Assembly: GCA_028291405.1 (NCBI GenBank)
Contig: JAQGID010000046.1
Span: 1 to 53,126 of the forward strand
Source of the DNA: Rhodospirillales bacterium
GTDB lineage: Bacteria > Pseudomonadota > Alphaproteobacteria > ATCC43930 > CGMCC-115725
DNA length: 53,126 bases
Direction of reading: 5' to 3'
This document shows, piece after piece, positions 34,172-45,615 of this stretch. The position numbers and the translations under genes were made by a program. The notes beneath the pieces were generated by a model, which was given only the letters and a program-made list of their open reading frames with translations, did no database searches and was not told the origin of the DNA. The number at the start of each line of letters is the position of its first letter. Position 1 is the first letter of the stretch.

Positions 34172-35113
34172 ATGCCCGTCACCCAGGACCAGCGCTCCGA
34201 GATCGACGCCTTGCGCGGCACGGCGCAGCCGACGCGGCGTGCCACCGTCGCGTCTCTCGAGGAGATTCTTTACGAGCCGATTACCGTGCTCGATCACGGC
34301 TTCATTCGCGTCATCGACTACATGGGCGATGATTCGGCGATCGTCCAGGCGGCCCGCGTTTCCTACGGCAAGGGCACCAAGAAGCTGCTCGAGGACGCGG
34401 GGCTGATCCGCTACCTGATGCGGCACTGGCACTCGACGCCGTTCGAGATGGCCGAGATCAAGTATCACGTGAAGCTGCCAATCTTCGTCGCGCGGCAATG
34501 GATCCGCCACCGCACCGCGAACGTCAACGAATACAGCGCGCGCTATTCCAAGGTGCAGGACGAGTTCTACATCCCGGCGCCCGGCCAGCTCGGGATCCAG
34601 TCGAGCGCCAATCGCCAGGGCCGCGGCGCCGTCCTCGACGAGGCCCAGGCGGCGAAGGTGATCGACCTGCTGCGCGAGGATGCCGTGCGCAATTACCGCA
34701 ACTACGCTTGGATGCTCAACGAGGACGATGCCGGTGCGCCGCTCGACGCCGACCGCTCGGGGCTGGCGCGGGAATTGGCCCGGATGAACCTGACGCTCAA
34801 TACCTATACCGAGTGGTATTGGAAGACGGATCTCTACAATCTGATGCATTTCTTGCGGCTGCGCGCCGACGCGCATGCGCAATACGAGATCCGCGTCTAT
34901 GCCGAGGCGATGCTCGACACGCTCAAGCGCTGGGTTCCGCACACTTATGCTGCCTTCATGGATTACCGCATGGGTTCGGCACAAATCTCGGCGACCGGGC
35001 TCGGCCTCATCCGCCGCATGCTGGCCGGCGAGCGCGTGACCCAGGAGGCCAGCGGCCTTTCGAAACGCGAATGGCGCGAGCTGATGGAGGTCCTCGGCCT
35101 GCCATCCGCCTGA
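34172..35113 (+). CDS. thyX: FAD-dependent thymidylate synthase ThyX
   Basis: Flavin-dependent thymidylate synthase of 313 residues, converting dUMP to dTMP with methylene-tetrahydrofolate and NADPH. The diagnostic ThyX motif is [14 protein letters not shown], preceded by the substrate-binding block [20 protein letters not shown]. Helical segments [20 protein letters not shown] and [20 protein letters not shown] complete the fold. The start [10 protein letters not shown] lies behind GAGGAT; the frame extends 15 codons upstream. It is about 80 bases after the oxidoreductase gene. No thyA is seen in the window, so this is probably the cell's thymidylate synthase (inference). Confidence 0.96.
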   Translation: MPVTQDQRSEIDALRGTAQPTRRATVASLEEILYEPITVLDHGFIRVIDYMGDDSAIVQAARVSYGKGTKKLLEDAGLIRYLMRHWHSTPFEMAEIKYHVKLPIFVARQWIRHRTANVNEYSARYSKVQDEFYIPAPGQLGIQSSANRQGRGAVLDEAQAAKVIDLLREDAVRNYRNYAWMLNEDDAGAPLDADRSGLARELARMNLTLNTYTEWYWKTDLYNLMHFLRLRADAHAQYEIRVYAEAMLDTLKRWVPHTYAAFMDYRMGSAQISATGLGLIRRMLAGERVTQEASGLSKREWRELMEVLGLPSA

Positions 35114-35123
35114 CCTGTGCGGT

Positions 35124-35585
35124 TCAAGTGGCGGTGACGTGGGTGCGGAAGGCGAGCGGGTCGGCGATATTGGCGAGGGTCTCGGTGCCGCCGCCGGTGC
35201 CGTGGATGGTGACCGCACCGTAGCCGAGAATTCGGCCGAGGATGCTCTGGTCGACGTCGACGCTCTCGACCTTCGACATGTTCATCTCGATCGTATGGCG
35301 GCGCAGGATGCCGCGCTTGTAGATGATCCGCCGATCGCTGACCGCGAGCTCGGTGAAGAACCGCTCGATGAAGCCGCGCAGCCAGGCGACGAGGGTGACC
35401 ACCGCGGAGATCGCCGCGACGATGAGGACGACGCCCGAATATTCCGTCGCGACCCGCTGCGAGACGATGCCGAGGGCGACGGTCAGAACGAGGAGCAGTA
35501 TCGCCGGCACGTAGACGCGCCAGTGCAAACCGGTCTTGTAGATCACGGTCTCGTCCGGTTGCAGGACCTTGGTGACATAGCTCAT
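35124..35585 (-). CDS. PH domain-containing membrane protein (bPH2 type)
   Basis: Membrane protein of 153 residues. Two hydrophobic helices (VYVPAILLLVLTVALGIVS and VVLIVAAISAVVTLVAWL) are followed by a bacterial pleckstrin-homology-like domain: LAVSDRRIIYKRGILRRHT, VESVDVDQSILGRILGYG and VTIHGTGGGTETLANI. The family is often called YdbT/bPH2 and its role is unknown; it may help organise the membrane. It is convergent with thyX, 10 bases apart. No ribosome site of note is seen at the ATG. Confidence 0.9.
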   Translation of the reverse strand: MSYVTKVLQPDETVIYKTGLHWRVYVPAILLLVLTVALGIVSQRVATEYSGVVLIVAAISAVVTLVAWLRGFIERFFTELAVSDRRIIYKRGILRRHTIEMNMSKVESVDVDQSILGRILGYGAVTIHGTGGGTETLANIADPLAFRTHVTAT

Positions 35586-35714
35586 GTCCGACGTTCTCCG
35601 CTGGCCGCAATCGAAGCGTTAACGTCACGCCGTGGTTTTCCGCAAATCCGGACGCGAGAAAGCGGCGCCGCTCTCGGCCTGCCCGCCGGCTCCACGGCCG
35701 TGGTACAATGAACG

Positions 35715-36515
35715 ATGTCCTGGATTTTCCGAACGGCGCTCGCGATCGGTCTGCTTGTTGCCTTGCCGGCCGCCGGCGAGCCGGTCACGCTGCGCTACAC
35801 CGCGACCTGGGCCGGGCTGCCCGCCGCCGAGATCCATCTCCGGCTGGACGAAGGAAAGGTGGAGTTCCGCTCGCAGATCGATATCAAGACCGAGGGGGCG
35901 CCGCGCTGGTTCACCCGCTTCCGCGCGCGCGGCATCAGCGAGGGTGCGGTCGCCGCCGATGGGCTTGCCGCGCCCAGTCGCTACGACGCGTATTACGATC
36001 TGCGCTCGCGCAAGGACAAGCGGATCAGCATGCATTTTCTGCGGGACGGCGCCTCTTTCATCGCCGAGCGAGGCGCCGAGGACAGCACGGAGAAGCCGCA
36101 GATCGCGGTCGAGGACCGCACCGGCGTCGTCGATCCGCTGACCGCGCTGAACCGCATGCGCGAGGCGATCCTGACCGGGCTGGCGCAGCGCGGCAAATTC
36201 ACCATCCCCGTCTATGACGGCAAGCGCCGCTTCGATGTCGAGAAGCTCGGTTTGACGAGCGAAACGGCGAGGATCGGTGGCGTCGAGCAGCGCGTCCTTC
36301 ATCTTCGACTGGTGCTGCTGCCGGTCGCCGGCTTCAAGGACAAGGATCCCGAGGGCCAGCCGGACAGTGGGCCGCGGGCGATGGACGTCTTGTTCAGCGA
36401 CGACGGCGAGGTCATGCCGCTGCGCATGGAGGTCCAGGTCGGCTGGTTCACGATGGCGGTGAGCTTGGCGCAGCGCTGCGAGGCGATGGCGCCCTGCAAG
36501 GTGGCGTTCGAATGA
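35715..36515 (+). CDS. DUF3108 domain-containing exported protein
   Basis: Predicted periplasmic protein of 266 residues. A signal peptide (WIFRTALAIGLLVALPAAG) leads into the DUF3108 fold: VTLRYTATWAGLPAAEIHL, DIKTEGAPRWFTRFRARGIS, YDLRSRKDKRISMHFL, then VEDRTGVVDPLTALNRMREA and FTIPVYDGKRRFDVE. The function of the family is unknown, though it is widespread in Gram-negative envelopes. It is divergent from the PH-domain gene with about 130 bases between, and followed by a small exported protein gene. No operon partner of known function. Confidence 0.9.
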   Translation: MSWIFRTALAIGLLVALPAAGEPVTLRYTATWAGLPAAEIHLRLDEGKVEFRSQIDIKTEGAPRWFTRFRARGISEGAVAADGLAAPSRYDAYYDLRSRKDKRISMHFLRDGASFIAERGAEDSTEKPQIAVEDRTGVVDPLTALNRMREAILTGLAQRGKFTIPVYDGKRRFDVEKLGLTSETARIGGVEQRVLHLRLVLLPVAGFKDKDPEGQPDSGPRAMDVLFSDDGEVMPLRMEVQVGWFTMAVSLAQRCEAMAPCKVAFE

Positions 36516-36600
36516 GCGGATTCGGTCGTCTCTCGCTTGCCTCGAAGAGCGAGGCGGCCCATATCGAGGGCGGCATGTCGCGAGGAGAAACGGAGGAGTC

Positions 36601-36858
36601 ATGACGAGTCTGCGTATCGCGGCAATCTCGGCCGCCCTCTTGCTTGCCGCCGGCTCCGCCGTTCCGGCGAGGGCAGCAAGCGGCACCAGCCTGACGTCCA
36701 AGAGCCTGTGGTCGACGATGGACAAATGCACGAAGACGGCGCGCGAGCTGTACCCGGACGACACCGCGGACGGGCTCGCGAAGCGGGACGCCTATGTGCG
36801 CACCTGCCAGCGGGATAGTCGGGTGCCGATCCGCGAGGGGCAGGCGCCGAAGCAGTAG
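36601..36858 (+). CDS. small exported hypothetical protein (85 aa)
   Basis: Secreted protein of 85 residues. A signal peptide (hydrophobic ISAALLLAAGSAVPARA) precedes a polar mature part with two cysteines, in WSTMDKCTKTARELYPDDTA and VRTCQRDS, likely forming a disulfide. A clear GGAGGA ribosome site lies six bases ahead of the ATG, which supports it as a real gene. No known family. It lies between the DUF3108 gene and uvrB, same strand. The composition resembles other small helical periplasmic proteins. Confidence 0.75.
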   Translation: MTSLRIAAISAALLLAAGSAVPARAASGTSLTSKSLWSTMDKCTKTARELYPDDTADGLAKRDAYVRTCQRDSRVPIREGQAPKQ

Positions 36859-36940
36859 CAGGCGGATATTCGGCACGGCAATCGCGCCGGCGCAGCCCGG
36901 TGCACTGGCAACTCGCGGCCTTTGACATTATCTTAGCGCG

Positions 36941-39108
<2,168 letters not shown>

Positions 39109-39112
<4 letters not shown>

Positions 39113-39891
39113 TCGATTCGCAACGCGTCCCGGCCCGAGCCGCGCTCGTCACCGGTGCCGGGCAGCGCATCGGCCGCGCCATCGCGCTGGGACTTGCCGC
39201 CGATGGCTGGGCTGTTGCGGTTCACTACCACGGCTCGCGCGCGGCGGCGGAAGCGGTGGTCGCCGAGATTGCCGGTGACGGTGGCACGGCGGTCGCGCTC
39301 GCAGCCGATCTGCGCGACGAGGCGGCGGTCCGGCAATTGGTCGATCGCGCCGCGGCGGCGCTCGGCCCGCTCTCCTGTCTCGTCAACAACGCCTCGGTCT
39401 TCGAAAACGACACGGCGCTCGGCGCGAGCCGCGAGTCGTGGGACCTGCATCTCGAGACGAATCTGCGTGCGCCTTTCGTGCTGATGCAGGAATTCGCCAG
39501 CCAGTTGCCGGCCGCGGCGGAAGGCGGAGTCGTCGTCAACATGCTCGACGAAAGGGTGTGGAAGCTGACGCCCTATTTCATCTCCTACACGCTGAGCAAA
39601 GCGGCGCTGTGGACGCTCACTCAGACGATGGCGCTCGCGCTGGCGCCGCGCATTCGCGTCAACGGGATCGGGCCCGGACCTGCGCTGCCGAGCGTGCGCC
39701 AGACGCCCGAGCAATTCGCCCGGCAATGCGCCCAGTTGCCGCTGCGCCGCGGCACGTCGCCGGAGGAGATCGTCGCGGCCGTCCGCTTCATCATCGCGGC
39801 ACCCTCGCTGACCGGACAGATGATCGCACTCGACGGCGGCCAGCATCTCGGCTGGGCACAGGAGGCAGCACGGCCAACTCCCGAAGAGTGA
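39109..39891 (+). CDS. SDR family oxidoreductase, pteridine-reductase (FolM)-like
   Basis: Short-chain dehydrogenase of 260 residues, close in pattern to dihydromonapterin/pteridine reductases. The cofactor motif is [20 protein letters not shown], with [11 protein letters not shown] and [10 protein letters not shown] following. The catalytic Tyr and Lys lie in SYTLSKAAL. The active loop [18 protein letters not shown] is like FolM (the D-x-x-W-x-x-x-P pattern). The start is TTG inside the uvrB stop (TTGA overlap), so the genes are translationally coupled. A function in reduced folate or pterin supply is inferred. Confidence 0.88.
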
Positions 39892-40353
39892 GCGGCGGTT
39901 CGCGTACGCCGCTGCGAAGGCATTCAGACCGCCTCCGGAACGTAACATTTCGAGCATGCGCGCTAAGCGTTGGAATTCGCCTCACAAATTCCTCGTCGCG
40001 CGCGCCGGGCATTCGTCGATTGCCAGTTGTTCACAGGAGGTCGTAAGAGGTTAACCGAGTCGGGCTGAATCCGTTCATTCACCGATTGTTACAATGAATT
40101 GAAGTTCTGTTTACGCTTGACATCGATTAAATCGAGCGTTTTCAATGGATTGGTAAATTTGCACAGATTTTGTGCAAACCGAGAGATCGCTTGGATTGGC
40201 GCGCGCTGAATGCCACAGCACCATCCTTTTCAACAGAGTTTTCCACAGGTCCCGTGGATATCCCGGAGCGGCGCTTCAGGCGCGCGAACACCGCGCTGCG
40301 CCATGCCAAGAGTTCATTGAAGGAAATACCGGGGGACGTCATCTTTGCTGGTG
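39892..40353. promoter_or_regulatory. uvrC upstream region with two palindromes
   Basis: A 460-base gap that is clearly AT-richer than its neighbours. It holds TTGACA (40117-40122) directly followed by the perfect palindrome TCGATTAAATCGA (40123-40135), and a 21-base palindrome with arms TTTGCACA and TGTGCAAA around GATTT (40158-40178). The first sits where an operator would overlap a -35 box. Short frames in the region have no convincing start signals or known relatives. No LexA-type box is visible. The region most likely carries the uvrC promoter and binding sites for one or two dimeric regulators. Confidence 0.5.
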
Positions 40354-42519
40354 ATGATGATGACAGATGACACCGATTTATCCGTCACCGAGCCGACGCC
40401 CGCGGCCGACGAAACCGACGGCGCGGGCGGGCGCCGCGGCAGCCTGACGAACGGCATCGCGGTCATCCGCGAGATCGTCAAGACGCTGCCGCAACTGCCG
40501 GGCGTCTATCGCATGCTCGATGCCAAGGGTGACGCTGTCTATGTCGGCAAGGCGCGCAACCTCCGGCACCGCGTCGTCAACTACACGCATGTGGCCGACC
40601 TCTCGAACCGCCTCCGTCGCATGATCGCCGAGACGGCGTCGATGGAGATCGTCGTCACGCATACCGAGGTCGAGGCGTTGCTGCTCGAGATCAATCTGAT
40701 CAAACAGCTGATGCCGCGCTACAACGTATTGTTGCGCGACGACAAGTCGTTTCCGTATATCGAACTCGCCGGCGGACATGCGTTTCCGAAGCTTTCCAAG
40801 CACCGCGGCGCGCGGGCGGCGGATAGCGACTATTTCGGCCCCTTCGCGTCTGCCGGCTCGGTCAACCGCACGCTGATTGCGCTGCAGCGTGCGTTCCTGC
40901 TGCGGTCGTGCAGCGACAGCGTCTTCGCGACCCGCTCACGGCCCTGCCTGCTCTATCAGATCAAGCGCTGCAGCGCGCCCTGCGTCGGGCGGATCGATCC
41001 CGAGAGCTACGGGCTGCTCCTCGGCGAGGCGCGCAGTTTCCTCACGGGCCATAGCCGCGAGGTGCAAACCGAGCTCGCGCAGCGCATGCAGGAGGCCTCG
41101 GCCGAACTCGACTACGAGGCGGCGGCGATGATTCGCGATCGGATCCGCGCCTTGACGCATGTCCAGGGGCAGCAGGACATCAACATCGAGAGCGTCGGCG
41201 ACGCCGACGTCATCGCGGCGCACCAGGACGGCGGCCACACCTGCGTCCAGGTCTTCTTCTTCCGTGGCGGACAGAACTGGGGCAACCGCGCCTATTTCCC
41301 GACCCACGACCGACAGCTGCCGCTCGACGAGGTGCTGTCCTCCTTCATCGGCCAGTTTTACGACAACAAGCCGCCGCCGAAGCTCATCCTGTTGAGCCAG
41401 CCGGTTGCCGAGGCGGGGTTGCTCGCCGAGGCGCTGTCGCTGCAGGCCGGCCGCAAGATCGAGCTGCTCGTGCCGCGGCGCGGCGACAAGGCGCGGATCG
41501 TCAAGCACGCCCTCAACAACGCGCGCGAGGCGCTCGGCCGCCGTCTGGCGGAGAGCGCGACGCAGCGCACGCTGCTCGACGGCGTCGCTCAGGTCTTCGG
41601 CCTCGCCGCGCCGCCCCGTCGCATCGAGGTCTACGACAACAGCCATATCCAGGGCACGAATGCGATCGGCGCGATGATCGTCGCCGGTCCCGACGGGCTG
41701 ATGAAGAATGCCTATCGCAAGTTCAACATCCGCGGCGATGGGGCAGGGGCATCGGTGGCGCTCGACCTTTCCTCCCTTGAGGGGGAGGATGTCCGAAGCC
41801 AAGGGCTTCGGTCAGGTGGGGGGACCGGCGCGGAGCGCCAAGAAAATTCCTTGGCCGATGTCCCGGCGATGATGTCGCCGGCCGGCAACCCCCCGCCCGT
41901 CAGCGCTAACGCGTTGCCGACCTCCCCCTCAAGGGGGGAGGATCAAACGGGAGAGGCGAGTGCAAGTGTCCCGCTCGTGCCCGGCGACGACTACGGCATG
42001 ATGCGCGAGGTGTTGCAGCGGCGCTTTGCGCGGGCCCTCAAGGAGGATCCGGATCACGAGCGCGGCGGCTGGCCGGATCTCGTCCTGCTCGACGGCGGCG
42101 CCGGCCAGCTCTCGATCGCGCTCGCCGTCTTCGCCGAGCTCGGCATCACCGACGTCTGCGTCGCGGCGATCGCCAAGGGGCCGGACCGCAACGCCGGCCG
42201 CGAACGGTTCTTCATGCCGGGACGCGCCCCGTTCAGCCTGGAGCCGCGCGATCCCGTTCTCTACTTCCTGCAGCGACTGCGCGACGAGGCGCACCGTTTC
42301 GCGATCGGCACGCATCGCGCCAAACGCGCCAAGGCGATCGGGCAATCGCTGCTCGACGACGTGCCCGGTATCGGGATTCGCCGCAAGAAGGCGCTGCTGT
42401 TGCATTTCGGTTCGGCGCGGATGGTGGCGCGTGCCGGGCTCGCCGAGCTCGAGCGCGTCCAGGGAATCTCGAAGGGAGTGGCGAAAAAGATTTATGAGCA
42501 TTTCCACGTCAGTGGCTAG
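40354..42519 (+). CDS. uvrC: excinuclease ABC subunit UvrC, with internal repeat insertion
   Basis: Endonuclease subunit of nucleotide excision repair that makes the two cuts beside a lesion, about 721 residues. The GIY-YIG domain begins [20 protein letters not shown]; the cysteine block is [16 protein letters not shown]; the UVR domain is [20 protein letters not shown]; the RNase H-like half begins [20 protein letters not shown]; helix-hairpin-helix motifs end the chain ([17 protein letters not shown]). Between KFNIRG and [12 protein letters not shown] about 80 extra residues occur where the family has only a few. They are largely encoded by a palindromic repeat element. Several start codons in tandem (TTG, ATG x3) precede; the first ATG is used. 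Confidence 0.95.
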   Translation: MMMTDDTDLSVTEPTPAADETDGAGGRRGSLTNGIAVIREIVKTLPQLPGVYRMLDAKGDAVYVGKARNLRHRVVNYTHVADLSNRLRRMIAETASMEIVVTHTEVEALLLEINLIKQLMPRYNVLLRDDKSFPYIELAGGHAFPKLSKHRGARAADSDYFGPFASAGSVNRTLIALQRAFLLRSCSDSVFATRSRPCLLYQIKRCSAPCVGRIDPESYGLLLGEARSFLTGHSREVQTELAQRMQEASAELDYEAAAMIRDRIRALTHVQGQQDINIESVGDADVIAAHQDGGHTCVQVFFFRGGQNWGNRAYFPTHDRQLPLDEVLSSFIGQFYDNKPPPKLILLSQPVAEAGLLAEALSLQAGRKIELLVPRRGDKARIVKHALNNAREALGRRLAESATQRTLLDGVAQVFGLAAPPRRIEVYDNSHIQGTNAIGAMIVAGPDGLMKNAYRKFNIRGDGAGASVALDLSSLEGEDVRSQGLRSGGGTGAERQENSLADVPAMMSPAGNPPPVSANALPTSPSRGEDQTGEASASVPLVPGDDYGMMREVLQRRFARALKEDPDHERGGWPDLVLLDGGAGQLSIALAVFAELGITDVCVAAIAKGPDRNAGRERFFMPGRAPFSLEPRDPVLYFLQRLRDEAHRFAIGTHRAKRAKAIGQSLLDDVPGIGIRRKKALLLHFGSARMVARAGLAELERVQGISKGVAKKIYEHFHVSG
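41770..41942. repeat. palindromic repeat element inserted in frame in uvrC
   Basis: A 173-base element bounded by inverted copies of TCCTCCC(CCC)TTGAGGGGGAGG; the left copy lacks three C. Inside, CCGAAGCC/GGCTTCGG forms a hairpin, and GGGGGGACCGGC faces GCCGGCAACCCCCC, so the whole could fold as a long branched stem. It resembles intergenic palindromic units I recall from alphaproteobacterial genomes. It is read through without a stop in the uvrC frame, adding a polar linker (for example [17 protein letters not shown]). It is the only copy in this window, and no target duplication is clear. Confidence 0.75.
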
Positions 42520-42567
42520 AATGGCGAATTGCGTCTCGCATAAAGCTGGCGGGGCGGGACGGGACCC

Positions 42568-43179
42568 ATGCTGACCAGCCTGCCGAACCTGCTCACCATC
42601 TCGCGGATCGCGGTCATCCCGGTGGTGGTCGCGAGTTTCTATCTGCCGGATTTCTGGTCGCAGTGGCTCGCCTGCGGCCTCTTCATCGCGGCCTGCATCA
42701 CCGATTGGCTCGACGGCCATTTCGCCCGCCTGTGGGAGCAGCAATCAGAGATCGGCCGCTTCCTCGATCCGATCGCCGACAAGCTGCTGGTGGCGGCCGC
42801 GCTCTTCATGCTGGCGGCAACGGGCCGCATCGCCGACTGGACGATCTTGCCGGCGCTCGTGATCCTGATGCGCGAGATCCTGGTTTCCGGCCTCCGGGAA
42901 TATCTCGCCGGGCTGCGCGTCAGCGTTCCGGTGTCGCGCCTCGCGAAATGGAAGACCGGCATCCAGATGACGGCGATCGGGTTTCTGCTCGTCGGCGAGG
43001 CGGGGCCGCGATTCCTGCCGGTCCAGGGAATCGGCGAGCTGCTGCTCTGCATCGCGGCGCTACTCACCCTGGTCACCGGTTACGATTACCTTCACGCCGG
43101 GCTGCCGCATATGACGGACGAGCGTCCGGCACCGCGCCCGCCGTCTATCAAGGCCATCAAGCCCAGCCGCGTGCTCTGA
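42568..43179 (+). CDS. pgsA: CDP-diacylglycerol--glycerol-3-phosphate 3-phosphatidyltransferase
   Basis: Inner-membrane enzyme of 203 residues making phosphatidylglycerol-phosphate, the committed step to anionic phospholipids. The CDP-alcohol phosphotransferase motif DG(x)2AR(x)8G(x)3D(x)3D is complete in WLDGHFARLWEQQSEIGRF followed by LDPIADK. Hydrophobic helices surround it (SLPNLLTISRIAVIPVVVAS, and WTILPALVILMREILVSGL). It follows uvrC by 48 bases, a conserved order in alphaproteobacteria. The C-terminus ends in a basic tail (PRPPSIKAIKPSRVL) slightly longer than in E. coli. Confidence 0.94.
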   Translation: MLTSLPNLLTISRIAVIPVVVASFYLPDFWSQWLACGLFIAACITDWLDGHFARLWEQQSEIGRFLDPIADKLLVAAALFMLAATGRIADWTILPALVILMREILVSGLREYLAGLRVSVPVSRLAKWKTGIQMTAIGFLLVGEAGPRFLPVQGIGELLLCIAALLTLVTGYDYLHAGLPHMTDERPAPRPPSIKAIKPSRVL

Positions 43180-43186
43180 GGCTGGG

Positions 43187-43690
43187 ATGCGGATCTTCGG
43201 CCTCGCCGGATGGAGCGGCAGCGGCAAGACCAGCCTCCTCGTCCGCCTGCTGCCCGAGCTCAACCGCCGCGGACTGCGCGTCTCGACGCTGAAACATGCG
43301 CATCACGGTTTCGACGTCGACCAGCCCGGCAAGGACAGCTGGGAGCATCGCAACGCCGGCGCCGTCGAGGTCATGGTCAGCTCGACGCGGCGCTGGGCGC
43401 TGATGCACGAGCATCGCGGCGCGCCTGAAGCGAGCCTCGACGAGCTCCTGACTCATATGACGCCCGTCGATCTCGTGATCGTCGAGGGCTACAAGGCGCA
43501 TCCGCACCCCAAGCTCGAGGTGCACCGTGCCAGCGTCGGCAAGACGCTGCTCTGTCATGACGATCCCGATGTCGTCGCCGTCGCGGCCGATACGCCGCTC
43601 GCCGGTCTGACGATCCCGGTCCTGCGGCTCGACGACACGGCGGGGATCGCCGACTTCGTCCTCGCGCATTTCCGCCTCGCGGCCGCCTGA
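43187..43690 (+). CDS. mobB: molybdopterin-guanine dinucleotide biosynthesis protein B
   Basis: GTP-binding accessory protein of 167 residues for attaching GMP to molybdopterin. The P-loop is GLAGWSGSGKTSLLVRLLP at the start, followed by LKHAHHGFDVDQPGKDSW and the family block VDLVIVEGYKAHPHPKLEVH. It begins 7 bases after pgsA and its stop overlaps the moeA start by one base (TGATG), placing it in a cofactor operon. No mobA is seen in the window. Confidence 0.94.
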   Translation: MRIFGLAGWSGSGKTSLLVRLLPELNRRGLRVSTLKHAHHGFDVDQPGKDSWEHRNAGAVEVMVSSTRRWALMHEHRGAPEASLDELLTHMTPVDLVIVEGYKAHPHPKLEVHRASVGKTLLCHDDPDVVAVAADTPLAGLTIPVLRLDDTAGIADFVLAHFRLAAA

Positions 43691-44943
43691 TGGCCCAACT
43701 CAGCAACGATTGCTTCGCCTTCGGCGGCGAGCTGATGACCGAGGCGGCGGCGCTCGAAATCCTCCGCAGCCGGGTTCTGCCGCTGCCCGAGAGCGAGAGT
43801 GTCGGGCTCGTCGCCGCGCTCGGCCGCGTCCTCGCCGTCGACGTGGTGGCGTCGCGCAACGTGCCGCCGCACGACAATGCCGCCGTCGACGGCTACGCGC
43901 TCTTCCATGCCGATCTCGCCGCCGAGGCGGAGACGGTCCTGCCCGTCGGCGGGCGGGCCGCGGCCGGTCATCCGCTGGGGCGCGTTGCGCACCGCGGCGA
44001 GGCGATCCGCATCTTTACCGGAGCGCCGATGCCGGACGGTCCCGATACCGTGATGATGCAGGAGGACTGCATCGAGGAGTCCGGGAGCGTCAGGCTGCGC
44101 CCCGGCATCAAGCTCGGCGCCAATCGTCGCCGCGCCGGCGAGGACATCATGTCCGGCCATGTCGCGATCCCCGCCGGACGCCGGCTGCGCGCCCAGGAGA
44201 TCGGCGTCGCCGCATCGCTTGGCGTCGCCGGGCTCTCCGTCTACCGCCCTCTGCGCGTCGCGATCGTCTCGACCGGCGACGAACTGCGCGAGCCCGGCGC
44301 CGCGCTGCCGCCCGGCGCCATCTACGACGCCAATCGCTACGTCATCGCGGCGTTGCTGCGCGGGCTGGGCTGCGCCGTCAGCGATCTCGGGATCCTGCCC
44401 GATGACCGCGCGGCGATCCGTGCCGCGCTCGCCTCCGCCGCCGCCGACCATGACCTCGTCGTCAGCTCGGGCGGCATGTCGACCGGCCAGGAAGATCACG
44501 TCAAGGCGGCCGTCGAGGCGCAAGGCGCGCTGCATTTCTGGCGGCTCGCGATTCGTCCCGGCCGTCCCGTCGCGCTCGGCCAGATCGGCCGCGTCCCGTT
44601 CGTCGGCCTCCCCGGCAACCCGGTCGCGGTCATGGTGACGTTCCTGACCCTGGCGCGGCCGCTGATCCTCCGCCTCGCCGGCGCCACCGACATCTTGTCG
44701 CGGGGCTACACCGTGCGCGCCGGCTTCGACTACAAGAAGAAGCTGGGCCGTCGCGAGTATCTTCGGGTCCGGCTGGAGCGCAGCGATGCCGGCTGGCTCG
44801 CGCGCAAATTCCCGCGCGACGGCGCCGGCATCCTGATCTCGATGGTCGAATCCGACGGGCTGCTCGTCGTCTCGGAGGCGGTGACCAAGCTCGCCGTCGG
44901 CGATCCCGTCGAGTTCCTGCCGTTTCGCGAGCTGCTCGACTGA
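43690..44943 (+). CDS. moeA: molybdopterin molybdotransferase MoeA
   Basis: Enzyme of 417 residues that inserts molybdate into adenylylated molybdopterin. Typical blocks: VASRNVPPHDNAAVDGYAL, VGGRAAAGHPLGRVAHRGEA, IRIFTGAPMPDGPDTVMMQE, then the MoCF-binding segment VAIVSTGDELREPGAALPPG and VVSSGGMSTGQEDHVKAAVE, and VGLPGNPVAVMVTFLTLARP near the end. Length is normal. The start overlaps the mobB stop. About 670 bases and a minus-strand hypothetical gene separate it from moaD. Confidence 0.95.
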   Translation: MAQLSNDCFAFGGELMTEAAALEILRSRVLPLPESESVGLVAALGRVLAVDVVASRNVPPHDNAAVDGYALFHADLAAEAETVLPVGGRAAAGHPLGRVAHRGEAIRIFTGAPMPDGPDTVMMQEDCIEESGSVRLRPGIKLGANRRRAGEDIMSGHVAIPAGRRLRAQEIGVAASLGVAGLSVYRPLRVAIVSTGDELREPGAALPPGAIYDANRYVIAALLRGLGCAVSDLGILPDDRAAIRAALASAAADHDLVVSSGGMSTGQEDHVKAAVEAQGALHFWRLAIRPGRPVALGQIGRVPFVGLPGNPVAVMVTFLTLARPLILRLAGATDILSRGYTVRAGFDYKKKLGRREYLRVRLERSDAGWLARKFPRDGAGILISMVESDGLLVVSEAVTKLAVGDPVEFLPFRELLD

Positions 44944-44992
44944 TTCGCCACTGTGCCTCTCTGCCTCGGCCCGGCACGATGGCGCCTTTCGA

Positions 44993-45370
44993 CTATCGGC
45001 GTCTGGGCGGCGGTGAATTGGAGAAGGTCGTGAATGGCCCGATGCTACCGGTCGTGAAGCCGATTCGCGGCTGCTGCATTGGGCGCCGCTCGAATCTGGG
45101 CGCCGTTTGGCGGAACTCGAACTCGGGCCGGGCGAAACGATCATCGATCGAGTGTCGACGCGTCGCAAAGAAAGCATCTCCTCGGCCTCTGCGTCCCGAG
45201 AAGAACTCGTCGCAAGTGCGACCCTGTCCGTCGAACGCCCGCTCCGACCGGATGATACGGCCGTCCGGCAAGAAGACGTCGCAGCGGTGTGCGTCCGCTG
45301 CGCCGCCAGAAGCGGCGACGAGCATGAGGGCGGCAACGGGTATATAGATAATCTGCGCCACCGGACGCAT
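44993..45370 (-). CDS. hypothetical exported protein (125 aa)
   Basis: Predicted periplasmic protein. A signal peptide (MRPVAQIIYIPVAALMLVAA, cleavage near ...GAADA) is followed by HRCDVFLPDGRIIRSERAFD and GQGRTCDEFFSGRRG, with two cysteines that may pair, and then an arginine-rich tail with IGFTTGSIGPFTTFSNSPPP. The start is supported by GAGG eight bases ahead of the ATG; the frame continues upstream without such a signal. No family is recognised. It interrupts the otherwise plus-strand cofactor genes. The 245 bases between it and moaD hold no further gene, only the divergent promoters. Confidence 0.65.
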   Translation of the reverse strand: MRPVAQIIYIPVAALMLVAASGGAADAHRCDVFLPDGRIIRSERAFDGQGRTCDEFFSGRRGRGDAFFATRRHSIDDRFARPEFEFRQTAPRFERRPMQQPRIGFTTGSIGPFTTFSNSPPPRRR

Positions 45371-45615
45371 GGTTTTCCTCACCGTGACAGCTCGCGATGA
45401 AAACATCGCGGTCTCCGAGGTTATTCCTCCTGCAAGACCAACATTCCCGGATCGGCCCGGTTCCCAAGCATCCGAGGTGCCAGATTGGGCGGTTCCCGGC
45501 ATCGAACCGCCACCCGGTGTGATCCGTCGCTCTTCTTTTCGCAGCGAAAAGTGCCTATTTCTATTTTCTATTTTCACACACTCTCAAGCTAATGTCCTTG
45601 AACGGAGTTGGTCCT

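Noticed and set aside
40239-40247. TTTTCCACA, one mismatch from a DnaA box (TTATCCACA), in an AT-rich gap, suggesting a replication origin
   Set aside because: Only a single box-like sequence, no cluster, no AT-rich unwinding repeats and no dnaA, hemE or parAB genes near.
40170-40370. Short plus-strand frame of 66 codons before uvrC
   Set aside because: No ribosome site, overlaps the palindrome and the uvrC start, and no recognisable sequence.
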